Counted from the first letter of the stretch, positions 46,286 to 57,384 are shown. The stretch: 64,000 bases of DNA from Gnetum montanum (GCA_015680685.1 MNCI01013895.1:1025681-1089680), one strand, 5' to 3'. The notes: generated by a model not told the origin, from the sequence alone. Made by a program: numbers and translations.

Positions 46286-48600
46286 TGTTCATAGCCTAAA
46301 TAGTATTTCATTATTGTGGTTATGAAAGGATTTTATCTTGCATGGGTGAAGCAGATGAAAAAGGGTTAGGCACATGATGTTGAGAGTGCTAATAAGGATG
46401 AGAAGTATATATGGAAGATTTAATCTATTGAGTAAAAAATATATGGAACTTAAGAGGGTAGTAATGATGAGCATAAGCATGGATATTAGAGTCACTAGGA
46501 ATAGGCTACTAGACATAATATCCATAAGGATTGAGTTATCTGTAGGAATAGTGCTACTAGGTGGTAACATCCCTCATGACTATGGATCTTACCATTGCTA
46601 CTAACAATACTCTTGAGGTTGTGATGAAGCTCTACTAGGTTAGTACTGTTATTAATAATAGGGCTAATTTTAGTTACCTTAAGAATACGATAATATCCTA
46701 GGTGTTTTCCTTTTCATGAATTTGAAATTTGAGACATACACCCTAGACTCTTGAAGATGTAACATCATATGGCAATACCTTTTAGGATGCTTTTACTAAT
46801 AGATGTCACAATTGTTATCATCAAAATCTAAGTATGTAACCTACTCAACTATAACTATTTTCCCTTTCTACTAGCAATAGTCCTTGTTTATGTCTTTCTT
46901 CATTCTTCTATCCTTGTTTGTAGTGATATCCTGCTTTGATTTCTTCTTTACAATTTTTAAAGATAATTGAAATTTTTCATTAATTAAGTTCCACATCTTA
47001 TCAACCTTAGCTAAAATTTTGATAACTAATTTTTATATTAATAAGGTTTTCTGATAGACCACTTATTACCATGGTCCTCCTCTTCTAGTTTACAAATATA
47101 AACCTTCCTCTTCCAAAGAGATAAATTTTTATTATACTCTATTTTTCCTACTTCTTAATGTTTCCTTCTTCTTTTGCTACCCATTTAATAAGAATTTGAA
47201 TCCAATGAGTTCTCCTATCTAAAAGCCTCACTTGGACATAGCCTCCAAGGATTTCTTGGTTTTGTTCTAAAGTCCATTGATAATATGCCTTATTTATTCC
47301 TATTGAGAGAAATCATGGCCCATGCATCTATGTAGCAAAGAGTAATACCTACCCAAGGCTACATTAAGGGATTTGTAACCATCATATTTCCATCCTTAAA
47401 TCTATTTCTTAAAGTTAAAAACTCTATATTACATTTGTATTTATCATTAAAGAGTTCCAACATTATACTCCATTGTATAATAGATTTTGGTTCTAAGAAC
47501 TAGTTGTAGCTTTTAGGTTTCTTGATAAGTATCCTTGGGAATAGCTTTAACTTCTACCATTCACTTTCAATGTTCTACAAGACATAGACATCATGGAAGG
47601 TTTGAAATTGATGTTGCATATTAGCATTGTAGCCTCCTTAAAACTTAGAGATATTGTTCATGTCTAGTAATCTAATCCAACTATCCCTTTAATGCCTAGT
47701 TTAGATGTACATAACATTCCCAATATTGATCATATTTCTTGTAGTAAGTAAGGACTCATCATATTCAACTCATTCATCATGATTCTTATTATGACCATGT
47801 TCACTTTGATGTTGTTGGATACACCTTCATTTATATATGTGTCTTGTCTTTTGATCTCATCCATCATCTCTTCTTCCATCTCTATGATGGTTTATTTGAG
47901 TATCTTCACTAGGTCATCTACCATTGCTCCTTCTTTCTTAATTGCATTTATCCTCATTAGAGCTTGATGATGATGAGAATCATACTAATGAAGAGCTATG
48001 AGAGTCATACCAATTTTCTCTCCTTCCATAACCCCTTTGGTTATCTCTAGTTGGCCTACTAGAAGACATCGGCCTAGAGATCCTTCTTTCATTGGGTCTT
48101 TCTTTCCCTTTTTCTTGGTTCCTAGTCAAGGTTAAATGTAACCATAGATTTATCATATCATCAACAGAAAAGTATGAAGAACTTTGGTAATGTGACATGC
48201 TAGATTGATAATATGTACTATCCTTTTTATATTTTAACATTAATTAAATGGTAGCCTTCTTCTCCTTTATATCTTTGTGGAATACCTTCATGAATAATAT
48301 TTTTACAATTTTGCTTCAATCTGTTGATAAGACCTAGACATCTCATTAGTCACCTTGTAATCATTGATAATTGCTTCAAGTATAACTCTCATTAATGATA
48401 TCATAAGCATCAATGGAACTAAATGATTAAGTTACAACACAATGTTGCCTTTCAAGTCCCTTCAACATAATTGCTCATCCTAGTAAAGGATGAAAGTTAA
48501 GGCTAAACCAGTAAGGATCTAAATGTTGGTAGACAACTTTGACTTGCTAGAACACATCATTCCTATTCTTGAATGTTTTGTTACATCCCCTTGTAGGATC
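46286..48600 (-). pseudogene. Element B Gag remnant (Athila-like)
   Basis: Minus strand. The N-terminal part is near 48.2-48.0 kb. The conserved Gag block at about 47.4-47.15 kb matches element A at 43.9-43.65 kb at nucleotide level (shared 'ccttcttcttttgctaccc', 'ttttgttctaaagtcca', 'atcatggcccatgc'). The serine-proline-tyrosine-rich tail lies at 46570-46289. It is more decayed than element A. Its continuation lies beyond the solo LTR. Confidence 0.6.
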
Positions 48601-48647
48601 CTAGTAGTAACTATAAATAATTCTAGCTATATAATTACTAGCACCAA

Positions 48648-48665
48648 TCCCTAGTAATAGCACCA
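48648..48665 (-). promoter_or_regulatory. Element B primer-binding site, decayed tRNA-Asp type
   Basis: The minus strand reads TGGTGCTATTACTAGGGA. It lies one base inside the LTR, as in element A. Compared with TGGCGCCGTTGCCGGGGA the differences are all transitions. The following words (TTGGTGCTAG) also match element A. Confidence 0.75.
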
Positions 48666-48666
48666 A

Positions 48667-49510
48667 TAATGAGCAACATGTAGTTCCAACACCCAACCAT
48701 ATAAATGACAAGCATATGCAATTAACCTGATTGTAATCTGTGAATTGGACTAGCATGGTGACTAGATAGCTAAGTGTTTGATCACAGGTCAATATCTTTC
48801 CAATTGCACTCATGTAACCTTAGTACGTATGATCAAGTACAATTGAGGTAGATGTTATCTAAGCCATATTGAAATATTATTAAGATATTTAAATTCAATC
48901 TAAACTAATATAAGTACAGGAAATAAAATCTATTCTATCCTAGATGGTAAGCATCCATTCCTAGTTTAGCATACATATCTTGGACTCATGTAATCATTTC
49001 TAGATTATTAAGTCATTACTAATGGATGAACCAAATAAAAGCACTCTTGGAATTACTAGACAATATGTATTATTCTTGAAACTAGTCAAACTTATGTTAC
49101 CATAACTATCATACATTTTAATGAAAAATTACTAATTAATTATGGTAAGAAGTAAATATTATACTAAGTTTCATGTAAAATAAATTGTATTTAATGTAAA
49201 TATAAGCTAAAACAAAGTGATACAATATTGTGAAAGAATCTCAATTTTTAATATCATTCATGTAATGTGTTTAAGTACATGGCTCTCAAATAAAGATTCT
49301 AAACAATCACTTTAAACTACACTATAGGCACTTATTGACTAGTCTAAATGTTATGGGGGAAAACTACAAGAACTTCACTGAGATTATGACCAAACAATTC
49401 CATAAATGTTGTGGATGCACACATTTATGTAGGCATTTATTACTTATCTATGTTGACATAGCTAACCCTACGTTGACATTGATGTGTCAATACTACTATG
49501 TCAATGCAGT
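48667..49510 (-). repeat. Element B 5' LTR (decayed, far end uncertain)
   Basis: Starts TAATGAGCAACATG, where element A has TGATGAGTGGC. Similarity to the element A LTR continues through 'ctaatataagtacaggaaataaaatc', 'gtgtttaagtacatg' and 'aaataaagattct'. The end near 49510 is estimated by length. The matching 3' LTR was not found in the window. Confidence 0.6.
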
Positions 49511-50499
49511 TAATACATTTTTCCCATTAAATATTGTTGAAAATCATTTAGATAAATGTAGTGGTCTTCCTCCTAATGTCTTTTAAAGAAAAATAAAATT
49601 AGTACAATTTTAAAGAAAAATAGTTTCTTCCATATATTAGCTATTTATTCTCAAATAATTCAAATGAGAAGAATTATACTTTTTATAATTATTAATAAGT
49701 AAATAATAAAATTTATTATTAATTAAATAGATTTGACATGTCTAATGCTTCTTTTTGAAAGTATATAAAAAATGTAAATGTGCATGTAGATACTACTTTA
49801 TTAGACCATTTTCTATCAATATTCTTATCTCTAAGATTAATTTCTTCTCCTTTCAAAAGCAAAAGCTTTTTCATATAAATATTAATATGTTTACAGGACT
49901 TAGTGAAAGAAGTATTTTAAAGTTTCTATGGACTATAGAAAAATGATTGGTAATATTGATTAGATTGATTAGTGATAGATAACTAATTATAGAATTAGAA
50001 ATTATGCAAGGTTTGATAAGCAACTTGCTAAATGAAAGCATCACATTAAAGAAGAGCTTGCAAAATTTATTAATTAAATATAAATACTTTTAAAACTAAA
50101 TTCCTTTAATTTTAAAACTTAGAAAACCCTTATGCTAAACAATATTGAATTTTTTTTAAATTTAAAAGCACTCTTCCTAAAAGTTACATATCATGGCTGA
50201 AAATTGATGCTGAACCTTGTAAGAAATTTTTTTAATTTCTCAAAGGAAATGATTAAGTTTCTAAAATTAAAATTACTTTATATAAATGATTTTATCACTA
50301 CACATCTTGAAACTATTCATAGGTTTTTTGCAAATAATTTTCCTCTATTTCTCCTTTTAAAATTTCTTTTAATGAATCCTTTGAGGCCTTTAATACATAG
50401 ATTCCTCATCTTATAACAAAAGTGCAACAAAGTATTCTTAAAGTAAAAATTAGAATGAAAGAAATTAAAGCATCAGTTTTTAGTTTAGTAGATGATAAA
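49511..50499. other. AT-rich stretch with no recognisable gene
   Basis: Mostly A/T-rich simple sequence and short open frames that consist of Leu, Ile, Phe and Lys codons. Nothing supports a gene or a defined repeat. Confidence 0.4.
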
Positions 50500-51005
50500 T
50501 GTCAAATCTCTATTCCAAAATGGTATCATTACATAACTAAGAGTCATTATGTAATAAGTAATGTAATTATTATAATAGGACCTTTAATGAAAGGATACAT
50601 TGTAATAATGAGCATGTCTCTTGAGGTAACCTTTGGAGATTTTACTTGAGATATTTATACCCAATAATTAGAGGTCATGCTAGTAGGAAGTTAAAAAGTC
50701 AATAAAGGCAAGTAATAGGTGTTAGGTGAAGTATGAAGAAAAGGAATTAGCCATCCCTTTGGCTAGGTCTAGGCCTAACCTTGGTGGCAATGTTATACTA
50801 TCTATAACAAATAAATACCAAAGAAAGATTATCCTAGGGAATCCTCAAAGCATGACCTACATACATTTATGCATTTCCTAATTTTCTCATTAATAAAGAT
50901 CATTTTCATTTCCTTCTACCTTTTCTGTATTATGTTTAATATGTATAATGTTGAATGTAAAATATATTTGACATCTACCATGGCATTCAAGAATAGAATG
51001 TTATA
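50500..51005 (+). mobile_element. 5' LTR of a truncated plus-strand element, same family as the solo LTR
   Basis: Begins TGTCAAATCTCTATTCC and ends ATGTTATA, the transition-decayed versions of TGTCACATCCCCATTCC and ATGTCACA of the solo LTR. It is 506 bp against 573 bp, so it has internal deletions. A primer-binding site and a short internal piece follow on the right, which fixes the orientation as plus. No partner LTR was found to the right. Confidence 0.7.
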
Positions 51006-51006
51006 G

Positions 51007-51018
51007 TTGGTGTCAAAG
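51007..51018 (+). promoter_or_regulatory. Primer-binding site, initiator tRNA-Met type (decayed)
   Basis: TTGGTGTCAAAG just after the LTR end, against TTGGTATCAGAG expected for the 3' end of plant initiator tRNA-Met: ten of twelve match, and both differences are transitions. Confidence 0.6.
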
Positions 51019-51330
51019 AAAATCACGATCCAAGGTGATTTAGAATTAAGCATTGACCAAGATTCAATAATGAACTACAAGCCACAATCTAGGGTAAACT
51101 ATGAACCATCATCAAAGGTGCATCATGTTCAAGATGATTCATGCTCATGGAGTATATTGACCTCCATGAATAAGAATGACTTAATTCTAATAATATCATA
51201 TGAACAAAGGAATAGCAAGATAATTATGGGAGATTTCAGTAAGACAAAAAAGGGACAAGTAAGATACATCAACAAACTACTAACTCTAAACTTATTAGTT
51301 AAGTCTAAAGAAAAGAACATTCTTAATTAA
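51019..51330 (+). pseudogene. Internal remnant, possibly copia-type Gag/protease junction
   Basis: An open frame of about 100 codons follows the primer site. The segment DSCSWSILTSMNKNDLILI, then MGDFSKTKKGQ, is reminiscent of copia proteases (DSGCSxHMT, then ...FGDxSKxx...). The order and spacing are right, but the glycine of DSG and the histidine are missing, so this is a tentative call. Most of the Gag must have been deleted between the primer site and this point. Confidence 0.35.
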
Positions 51331-51419
51331 GCCTTAATACAAAAAAAGTTAAAAATTAATAAAAATAACCATATTAAGGAAAAAATAATTTCTAAATATA
51401 AATAAAGAATATATATATA

Positions 51420-51575
51420 TATCCCTAAGATCCATTGAACTAATTTCAAAATTTCTTTTAATGAAACTTTTTTTTGTTTTTAATTTATCACATTATGCTA
51501 CCTAGTAGGATCAAACTTGTGATCTAGGGTTATCAAGCTAGGACCCTTACCACTAGGCTAATACCTCATCAATGT
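51420..51575 (-). mobile_element. tRNA-derived SINE, copy 1
   Basis: The minus strand has a good RNA polymerase III A box, TTAGCCTAGTGGTAAGG (51561-51545). A B box, AGTTTGATCC (51517-51508), follows about 30 bases later. The 3' part contains 'agttcaatggatcttaggga' (about 51441-51422), which also occurs in the plus-strand copy at 63.1-63.23 kb. No clear poly(A) or T-run end could be fixed. Confidence 0.6.
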
Positions 51576-51590
51576 TATCACTTTGTAATT

Positions 51591-53243
51591 TATTATTATT
51601 ATTATTTAATTTACTTCAGCTTCTCTTCTGTTGACATTGATTATCATAACTTCATTTCCATTTGACACATCATTGATTTTGCTACCTCTACCTTTGAAAA
51701 TTTTGCTAAAATTCTTGTTGCAAGATCCTCCTTAGATTATGCAACACCATCATCATTAGTCCATACCTCCATAGTACACCATCGATACTATTCATCCATA
51801 CCTCTTTGGAGTTCACTATGCCCATCCATACCTTCATGATACCTTCATGATGCCTATTCACTTCTATGAAAAAAATGTCATTTTTAAAAAAATCAAGAGT
51901 TAATGTCTTTATATACTAATTTTCTAATATATTCACATATGGTAAATTGACTAGATGAATAAATAAAATATATTTAAGACTTAGCCATAACAAGCTAAAG
52001 GTAGACAAAGGTCTAAGGTTTAGATATTTTTCTTTAAAGTTATATTATTTTTTTAAAAAGTCAAGATTATAATAACCTAAAGAATCAATTTTAACAAATA
52101 GTGTAAAATTTTGAATTATATAGCTACATCATATTTAGTTTTATCATATTTTAAGTTAAAAATAATGATAAATTTCAACTTTATAAAATTTACATTTATT
52201 TACATTTTTATTAGAAATTATAATTTGAGCATTCAGTGTTATTTTAAAATGAAGAAATAGCCATTTTAAATATTTTTCAATAATCAAGGCATGTTGACAT
52301 AGTCAATTTTGGTGTAAAATGCCTAGAAAAATGGGTTTGAAATGGAATTTTATGCCTTAATTTTACTAAACCTTACTTGAAGTCCCTAGCATTTAACAAC
52401 TATAACTTTTAAACTAAGAAGTCTTTTTCAAGAAGTAAATAGTTGTTTTTAAGAGATTTTAGCCTTCTGAAAACAATGGTATGGTCATAATAGGCATAAG
52501 AGTCCTAAAAATTATATTTTTAAGGCTTCTTTTAATTTATGCTCCAATAGCTTTAGGAAATTAAATTAGCATAATTTGTGCTTTCAATATATGTTTTAGA
52601 TGAAAAATATTCATTTCTATCGTTCTTAAGTCTTTATAATCCAATGATTATGTTCAATTGATATATGGGAATCCCATAAATAGGTGATAGTTTAACTTAT
52701 GCCTTAATAGGCCCATAAATTCATTAATTCAACCTTTTCATTAGTCATTTGGCCGATAGGCCATTACGGGTCATAATTGGGTAATGCTAATTTTTTGTGC
52801 GTAACGTGACCACTTAACAGATGCTATGAATCTTGATTGCCTGCTTGCCACTTAACAATGAAATGAAATTTTGGGTATGATTCAGAACAGGAGAAGATAC
52901 GTAAGATTTTAATACAAAATGCTGACATCGCAAAAAATAAAAAGGCAAGAACAATGTGAGGCAAGGGAAGGCATGGCCACCATAGGTACAAATCCAGACA
53001 TGCGAATTTAATGCGCTTCTGTGCGCTCCCGAATCCGACGCGAACACTTCGTCAAAATTTATCTGGAATCACAAATCTCCGGCAAAGAATGAAAGAATTG
53101 TTCAATTCACATAGGATCACAAAGAAACCAGACTTCAAGCAGCCAGCCAGCCACACGGAGTATACAACCGGGGCTCCTTGACACAGGACGAGAATCAGGG
53201 GGAGAACAGGGAATGAATCAGAAAGAAAACGGTGAAATGGAAA
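51591..53243. other. AT-rich flank of the zinc-finger gene, no gene seen
   Basis: AT-rich until about 52.75 kb, then base composition rises toward the gene. An (ATT)n run is near 51590-51606. A short 'catgataccttcatgatg' repeat is at 51832-51860. The last 400 bases (52.85-53.24 kb) are the likely 3' untranslated region of the zinc-finger gene; no polyadenylation signal was located with confidence. Confidence 0.4.
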
Positions 53244-54118
53244 CTATATTAATCTAAGTAACCTACGATCCGCTATCTGCGCGTCCAAATAATCAGAAAC
53301 TCCATAATCATCCTCTGCTGAGGTAGGAATGTTGAGATCCAGCTCCATCATCTTAGTTGCAGACGGCCTTGAAGAAGAAGATGGCCGCTGCTCTGTTCCA
53401 GAAAGGCTGGTTCTTGCAGTAGTGTCGGCGGTTGTAGTTGCTGTTGCAGTTGCATCGGGCGTGGAGTGAGTCCGGCTATGGCCGCCAAGGGCCTGTCCAG
53501 AAGGAAAAAACCTGTGACACACAGGACATTCACGAGTCTTAGCCTTCTTCATCTCCTCTACAGAGAAAAAGTTGGAACCAGAACCGGCAGCCTCGTTAAT
53601 GGCGGTTCTCAGCTTGTTCTGGCAGGTGACTCTGTGGCCGCCCAGAGCCTGAAATGACAGAAAGCCCTTTCCGCAGGATTTGCACTCGTAGACGCGGACG
53701 GGTCGGTTTCCTGCCGCGGCTGCTGCTGCCGCGTGATTCTCTGCATCGTCCAGGTAGTCGAACTTTCTGGGCTTCTTGATTCTCCTTCTGGGCGGTTCCG
53801 GAACAGAGGAGGCCACCAGCTCGGCTCTGGATTCGACCTGCAAGTACTCATCATGAGCAGGCAGCGTGCAGCCACTTCCTGCTGCTCCAGTTCCTCCTCG
53901 CTCAAATCGGGCGAGAAGGCTGCATGCAACGACACGTCCTGCGATTTGGGGATCGGAAGCTCCGGCTCTGGTTCAGAGCTCGAGTCATGCAGGCGGCAGC
54001 GCTTGGAGCGCTTGCCCTTGGCCAGGGCTGTTGCAGAGAATATGAGAAGATGAGAAGGCTCTTTGACATGAATTCCTGAGAGGAGCCCAAAATCACAGGG
54101 GGAGAGAAGGTATGCCAT
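53244..54118 (-). CDS. ZAT-type (C1-2i) C2H2 zinc-finger transcriptional repressor, apparently frameshifted
   Basis: The minus strand starts at ATG 54118 (CCGCATGGC context). The N-terminal part has a basic box KGKRSKR (about 54022-53998) and an L-box EEELEQQEVAARCLLMMS (about 53903-53850). After this the frame closes, and the fingers continue in another frame. Finger 1 is CKSCGKGFLSFQALGGHRVTC; its last ligand is Cys rather than the usual His. Finger 2 is CPVCHRFFPSGQALGGHSRTH. The C-terminus has the EAR repression motif MELDLNIP; stop at 53244-53246. QALGGH fingers plus L-box and DLN motif define plant stress-related ZAT repressors, which are usually intronless and about 200-300 residues. 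The fingers' frame has no ATG upstream of the first finger, so a one-base shift near 53845-53858 (mutation or assembly error) is the simplest reading. The protein would act in the nucleus and recruit corepressors. Confidence 0.85.
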
Positions 54119-54860
54119 GCGGCTTCTTCTGCAACACAAAACAACGCTCTACTAGTACTATTACGAGTCTCTGAAGAGCTCAACAACGATAACGCAGAGG
54201 AGAAGCTAAGCCAAGCACTCTGCTACGCTAAGCTCTGATGCTGCAAGGAGGAGGACGGATGCTCTAATGCTCGAATGGCTTGTGTGTGGAGTGAGAGTAA
54301 GCAAATAGCAAGCGGTCAAGCAAACCAATTGGAATGGGAAATGGAGTTGGAATTGGGAAAGACGACGACGAACAACAGGAAGAGGAAACAGGAAGAAGAA
54401 ACGAGGAAAAGGCGTGTGCAGGGCCGCAGATGAGAAGCGGGCGGGGTGGGTGCACTGAAACGAAGAGAGCGGGTACATCCGACGACGGATTCTCCTCCGA
54501 TTTTAAAATGGGAAAGGGACCCTTCCGCACAAGAAGAAGATCACGGCCGGCAATCTTCAGGAGGAAAACACAACTCAACTTCTAGACCTGGCCGTCGACG
54601 GAGAAAGAATCAAATCCCGCTCAACTGTAACAGCCTACAGCGCAGCAGCCGCCGGATTTGGAATGTGGCAGAAGAACCAGCCAGAGGCAGCACAAAAAGA
54701 AAGAAAGAAAGAAAGCAACAGAACATTCAAAGACAGGACAAGCACGGCACCGACAGCAAGTTACAAGGCAAGTAAGCAAGCAAACGAGCATGCCCACAGG
54801 TAGCAATAAGGCAAGTAACTGCTGCTTCAGCTGGTCGCCTGCTACATGGATTCTTATTCT
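54119..54860 (-). promoter_or_regulatory. GC-rich 5' flank and leader of the zinc-finger gene
   Basis: Upstream on the minus strand is a pyrimidine-rich tract (54340-54420), typical of plant 5' leaders. The TTTTAAAA at about 54503-54510 is the only TATA-like word. Open frames across this stretch come from the low-complexity C/T content and are not considered genes. An (AAAG)n run is at about 54693-54716 on the plus strand. Confidence 0.35.
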
Positions 54861-55302
54861 TAGCCAACGTGCGACGTTTGACCTTGGAAAAATGAAAAAT
54901 ATCCCACATATGAACCCCGAAACGCATAACCAAAATCCACCGGCTTTGCTGCAAATTCAGAAATTGCATTCTCCAGGGATTTTCGCGCCTGGAAATAGAG
55001 GTGCATTCGTATGATTCTGTGAAAAATAAACAGGAATATGTGGCCTGGCAGAGGGCAGGTATCGGTAATTTAGCAACGGGCAGGCATTAACAACTTTTGC
55101 TAAATTTATCCAACCAGTTGGTGATTCCAACGGCCACGCACGCACTACCGCTTCAGAAATCTGGAATCCTGACATTAAAATCTTAATTTGATTTTTCAGC
55201 GAAAAAGATAAAAGTTAAAATCTGTCTCTCATGTACACATAATGTAGCATTTTTAGTATCACTCTTCCACATGGATTAAATTAGCTTAGATATATATATA
55301 TA

Positions 55303-55592
55303 AGCTCAACTATTGGACGAGGTAATAAGATAACTAAAAACGGAATCACTCATCTCTCTTTTGTTTCTTTACCACTTACCCAATTTAGTTTTACTCCTCT
55401 CGGTCACGTTTGCTTTTTCTTTGTTTGTCCATGGCGTTTTTGAGAAATAAATCTTTTGCATAAATAATGCTCAAAAATGCTATGAACAAACAAAAAAAGA
55501 GCAAACTTGATCGAGAGGGTAAAACTAAAAGGGATGAGTGAATCCATTTTTAGTTATCTTATTACCTCGTTCAGTAGTTTGGTTAACATCAT
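55303..55592. mobile_element. Palindromic foldback element (about 290 bp), MITE-like
   Basis: The left arm, 55303-55445, and the right arm, 55468-55592, are near-perfect reverse complements around a centre at about 55456. Shared words include 'gaggtaataagataactaaaaa' (outer), 'agttttactcctctcggtcacg' against 'tcgagagggtaaaact' (middle) and 'gtttttgag'/'ctcaaaaa' (inner). The left arm has about 20 extra bases. Both sides are bordered by TATATATATA runs, so a TA target is possible. No coding capacity. A transcript would form a long hairpin. Confidence 0.8.
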
Positions 55593-55636
55593 TTTTTTTA
55601 AAATCATCTTGGCCTATATATATACATACACCAGTG

Positions 55637-56660
55637 AAGCGGTTTCATGGACTATGAGTAGAATTTAATTAATTTTTTATTTTTTAAGTTATCATCCCTA
55701 TTTGCATTTCAAATAATATATACTTATAAACATAAATTGGTTAAAATAAAAGTTTACATAATTCGTATATGTTGATGAAGGAATACATTGCACAATTATT
55801 GCAATAAACATTACACCTGTAAGTTCTCTTGTGTAGTGGTTTCGTGGGCTATAAGTAGAATTCAATTATTTTTTTTTATTTTTTAAGTTATCATCACTAT
55901 TTGCATTCCAAATAATATATACTGGTAAACATAAATTGGTTAAAATAAAAATTTATATATTTCATATATGTTGATGAAGGAATACATTGCACAATTATCG
56001 CAACAAACATTATAGGGCTACATAATAGGATTGAGCAAAAGGCAAAATACAATGATAAGTGTGAACTTAATATACTTAATCCTCTAATTGAGCAAAACGA
56101 ACTTCCTGGGCAATTCTACTTGGAGATGTTTAGCATCTAAAATTTTTCTATATCTTTGCACATGGAAAGGAGGATGAATCTTTAAAGAATCAATGATCTT
56201 GACTGTAGATAATGCAACAAGTGTTAGACCCGTAAGTTCTCTTGTGGAGTAGTTTCATAGGCTATGAATAGAATTTAATTAATTTTTTATTTTTTAAGTT
56301 ATCATCACTATTTGCATTCCAAATAATATATACTAGTAAACATAAATAGGTTAAAATAAAAGTTTATATATTTCGTATATGTTGATGAAGGAATACATTG
56401 CACAATTATTGCAATAAACATTACAGAGCTGTATAATATGATTGAGCAAAAGGCAAAATACTATGATAACTGTGAACTCAATATGCCTAATTTTCTAACT
56501 GAGCAAAACAAACTTCTTGTACAATTCTACTTTGGAGATGTTTAGCATCTGAAATCTTTCTATATCTTTGCACATGAAAAGGAGGATGAATCTTTAAAGA
56601 ATCAATGGTCTTGACTTCAGATAATACAACAAACGTTAGACCCATAACTTCTCTTGAACC
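55637..56660 (-). repeat. About 409-bp tandem repeat, 2.5 copies, each ending in a helicase C-terminus
   Basis: Copies begin near 55637 (partial), 55828 and 56237. Each has 'tagtttcataggctatga', then 'ttatcatcactatttgcattccaaataatatatac', then 'gttgatgaaggaatacattgcac'. The last two also contain 'gagatgtttagcatct', 'tctttgcacatggaaaggaggatgaatc'. The latter encodes IHPPFHVQRYRKI on the minus strand, the extreme C-terminus of the helicase at 56487-56990. So a unit of helicase end plus downstream sequence was duplicated. Confidence 0.85.
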
Positions 56661-56990
56661 AATTTGAATAGTAGTCTTATCTAGTGTCATTCCTTGAGAT
56701 TTATGAATAGTCATGGCCCATGCCAATTGTAATGGTGATTGACGAGATACTCCTTGGACCACAGGTACAATTGGCACATGATGAGGATTACCATTATCAA
56801 AGGCACATCCAATGTAGGAGTCAAAACCAACAATAACATATAATGGTAATGCAGATGGCTATTTACCTTAAGAATATATAATACTGTGAATCATGCCAAG
56901 TGCACCATTCAGTAATCCTACTTCAGGCCAAAGGTTAACAGTACGCATTACCCTTGCACCTTCACATATAAGCAGAGATTGCATTACTTA
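56487..56990 (-). pseudogene. PIF1-family helicase C-terminal fragment, probably Helitron-derived
   Basis: The minus strand reads, in order: LLICEGARVMRTVNLWPEVG and LLNGALG (about 56990-56900), two stops, then LPLYVIVGFDSYIG, VSRQSPLQLAWAMTIHKSQG with MTLDK (motif V region), and GLTFVVLSEVKTIDSLKI (motif VI region), ending LEN at 56487. In PIF1 helicases motif VI reads VALSRV; here E replaces the arginine that contacts ATP, so activity would be lost even without the stops. The Walker A/B half is absent. Helitrons carry PIF1-type helicases at the C-terminus of their Rep-Hel protein; no Rep part or Helitron 3' hairpin with CTRR was found, so the Helitron origin is an inference. Confidence 0.75.
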
Positions 56991-57239
56991 TTGCACTAGA
57001 TAGTTGTTGCACTACTTGTTGCAGTAGATGGTTGTTGTTGCTGATCTTGGAAAAAGTGTTCTTCACCTTCTCTATTAGGACTAATAGTAGCATGATCCAT
57101 ATTTTTTAAAATGCATGAATTTCAATATTGCACCTCTTAATCTTGTAACCCAATGCTTAAGTTCAATATCTTTAAATACTGCATCACATTGTAATTGTCA
57201 TCACCTTAACTGTTGCCATGATCATAACCATTACTATAA

Positions 57240-57372
57240 CCATAGTCGTCATCATTTATAATAATAATAAATATTCATTATTACTGTAATCGTAACCATC
57301 ACCATTTATAATAATAATAAATATTCAATATTATCCACTGTTTATAATAATAAATATTCATTATTACCCATG
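57240..57372. repeat. (ATA/TTA) microsatellite-like stretch, three near copies
   Basis: The words 'atttataataataataaatattcattatta' recur about every 55 bases, with 'ctgtaatcgtaaccatcacc' between the first two. Simple-sequence array. Confidence 0.7.
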
Positions 57373-57384
57373 TTAGGCCTTACA

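Noticed and set aside
45713-51005. Considered 45713-46285 and 50500-51005 as the two LTRs of one element
   Set aside because: The left copy has its own target duplication and no primer site after it, and the sequence between is the oppositely oriented element B.
51500-51565. Considered as a true tRNA gene
   Set aside because: A and B boxes are present but no cloverleaf with anticodon stem and acceptor stem can be drawn; a SINE head fits better.
54206-54578. Minus-strand ORFs of 90 and 104 codons upstream of the zinc-finger gene
   Set aside because: Pyrimidine-rich leader gives Leu/Ser/Pro/Phe-rich nonsense; more likely 5' untranslated sequence.
53733-54585. Plus-strand and alternate-frame ORFs over the zinc-finger gene and its flank
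   Set aside because: GC-rich composition keeps several frames open; only the frames with finger, L-box and EAR motifs are credible.
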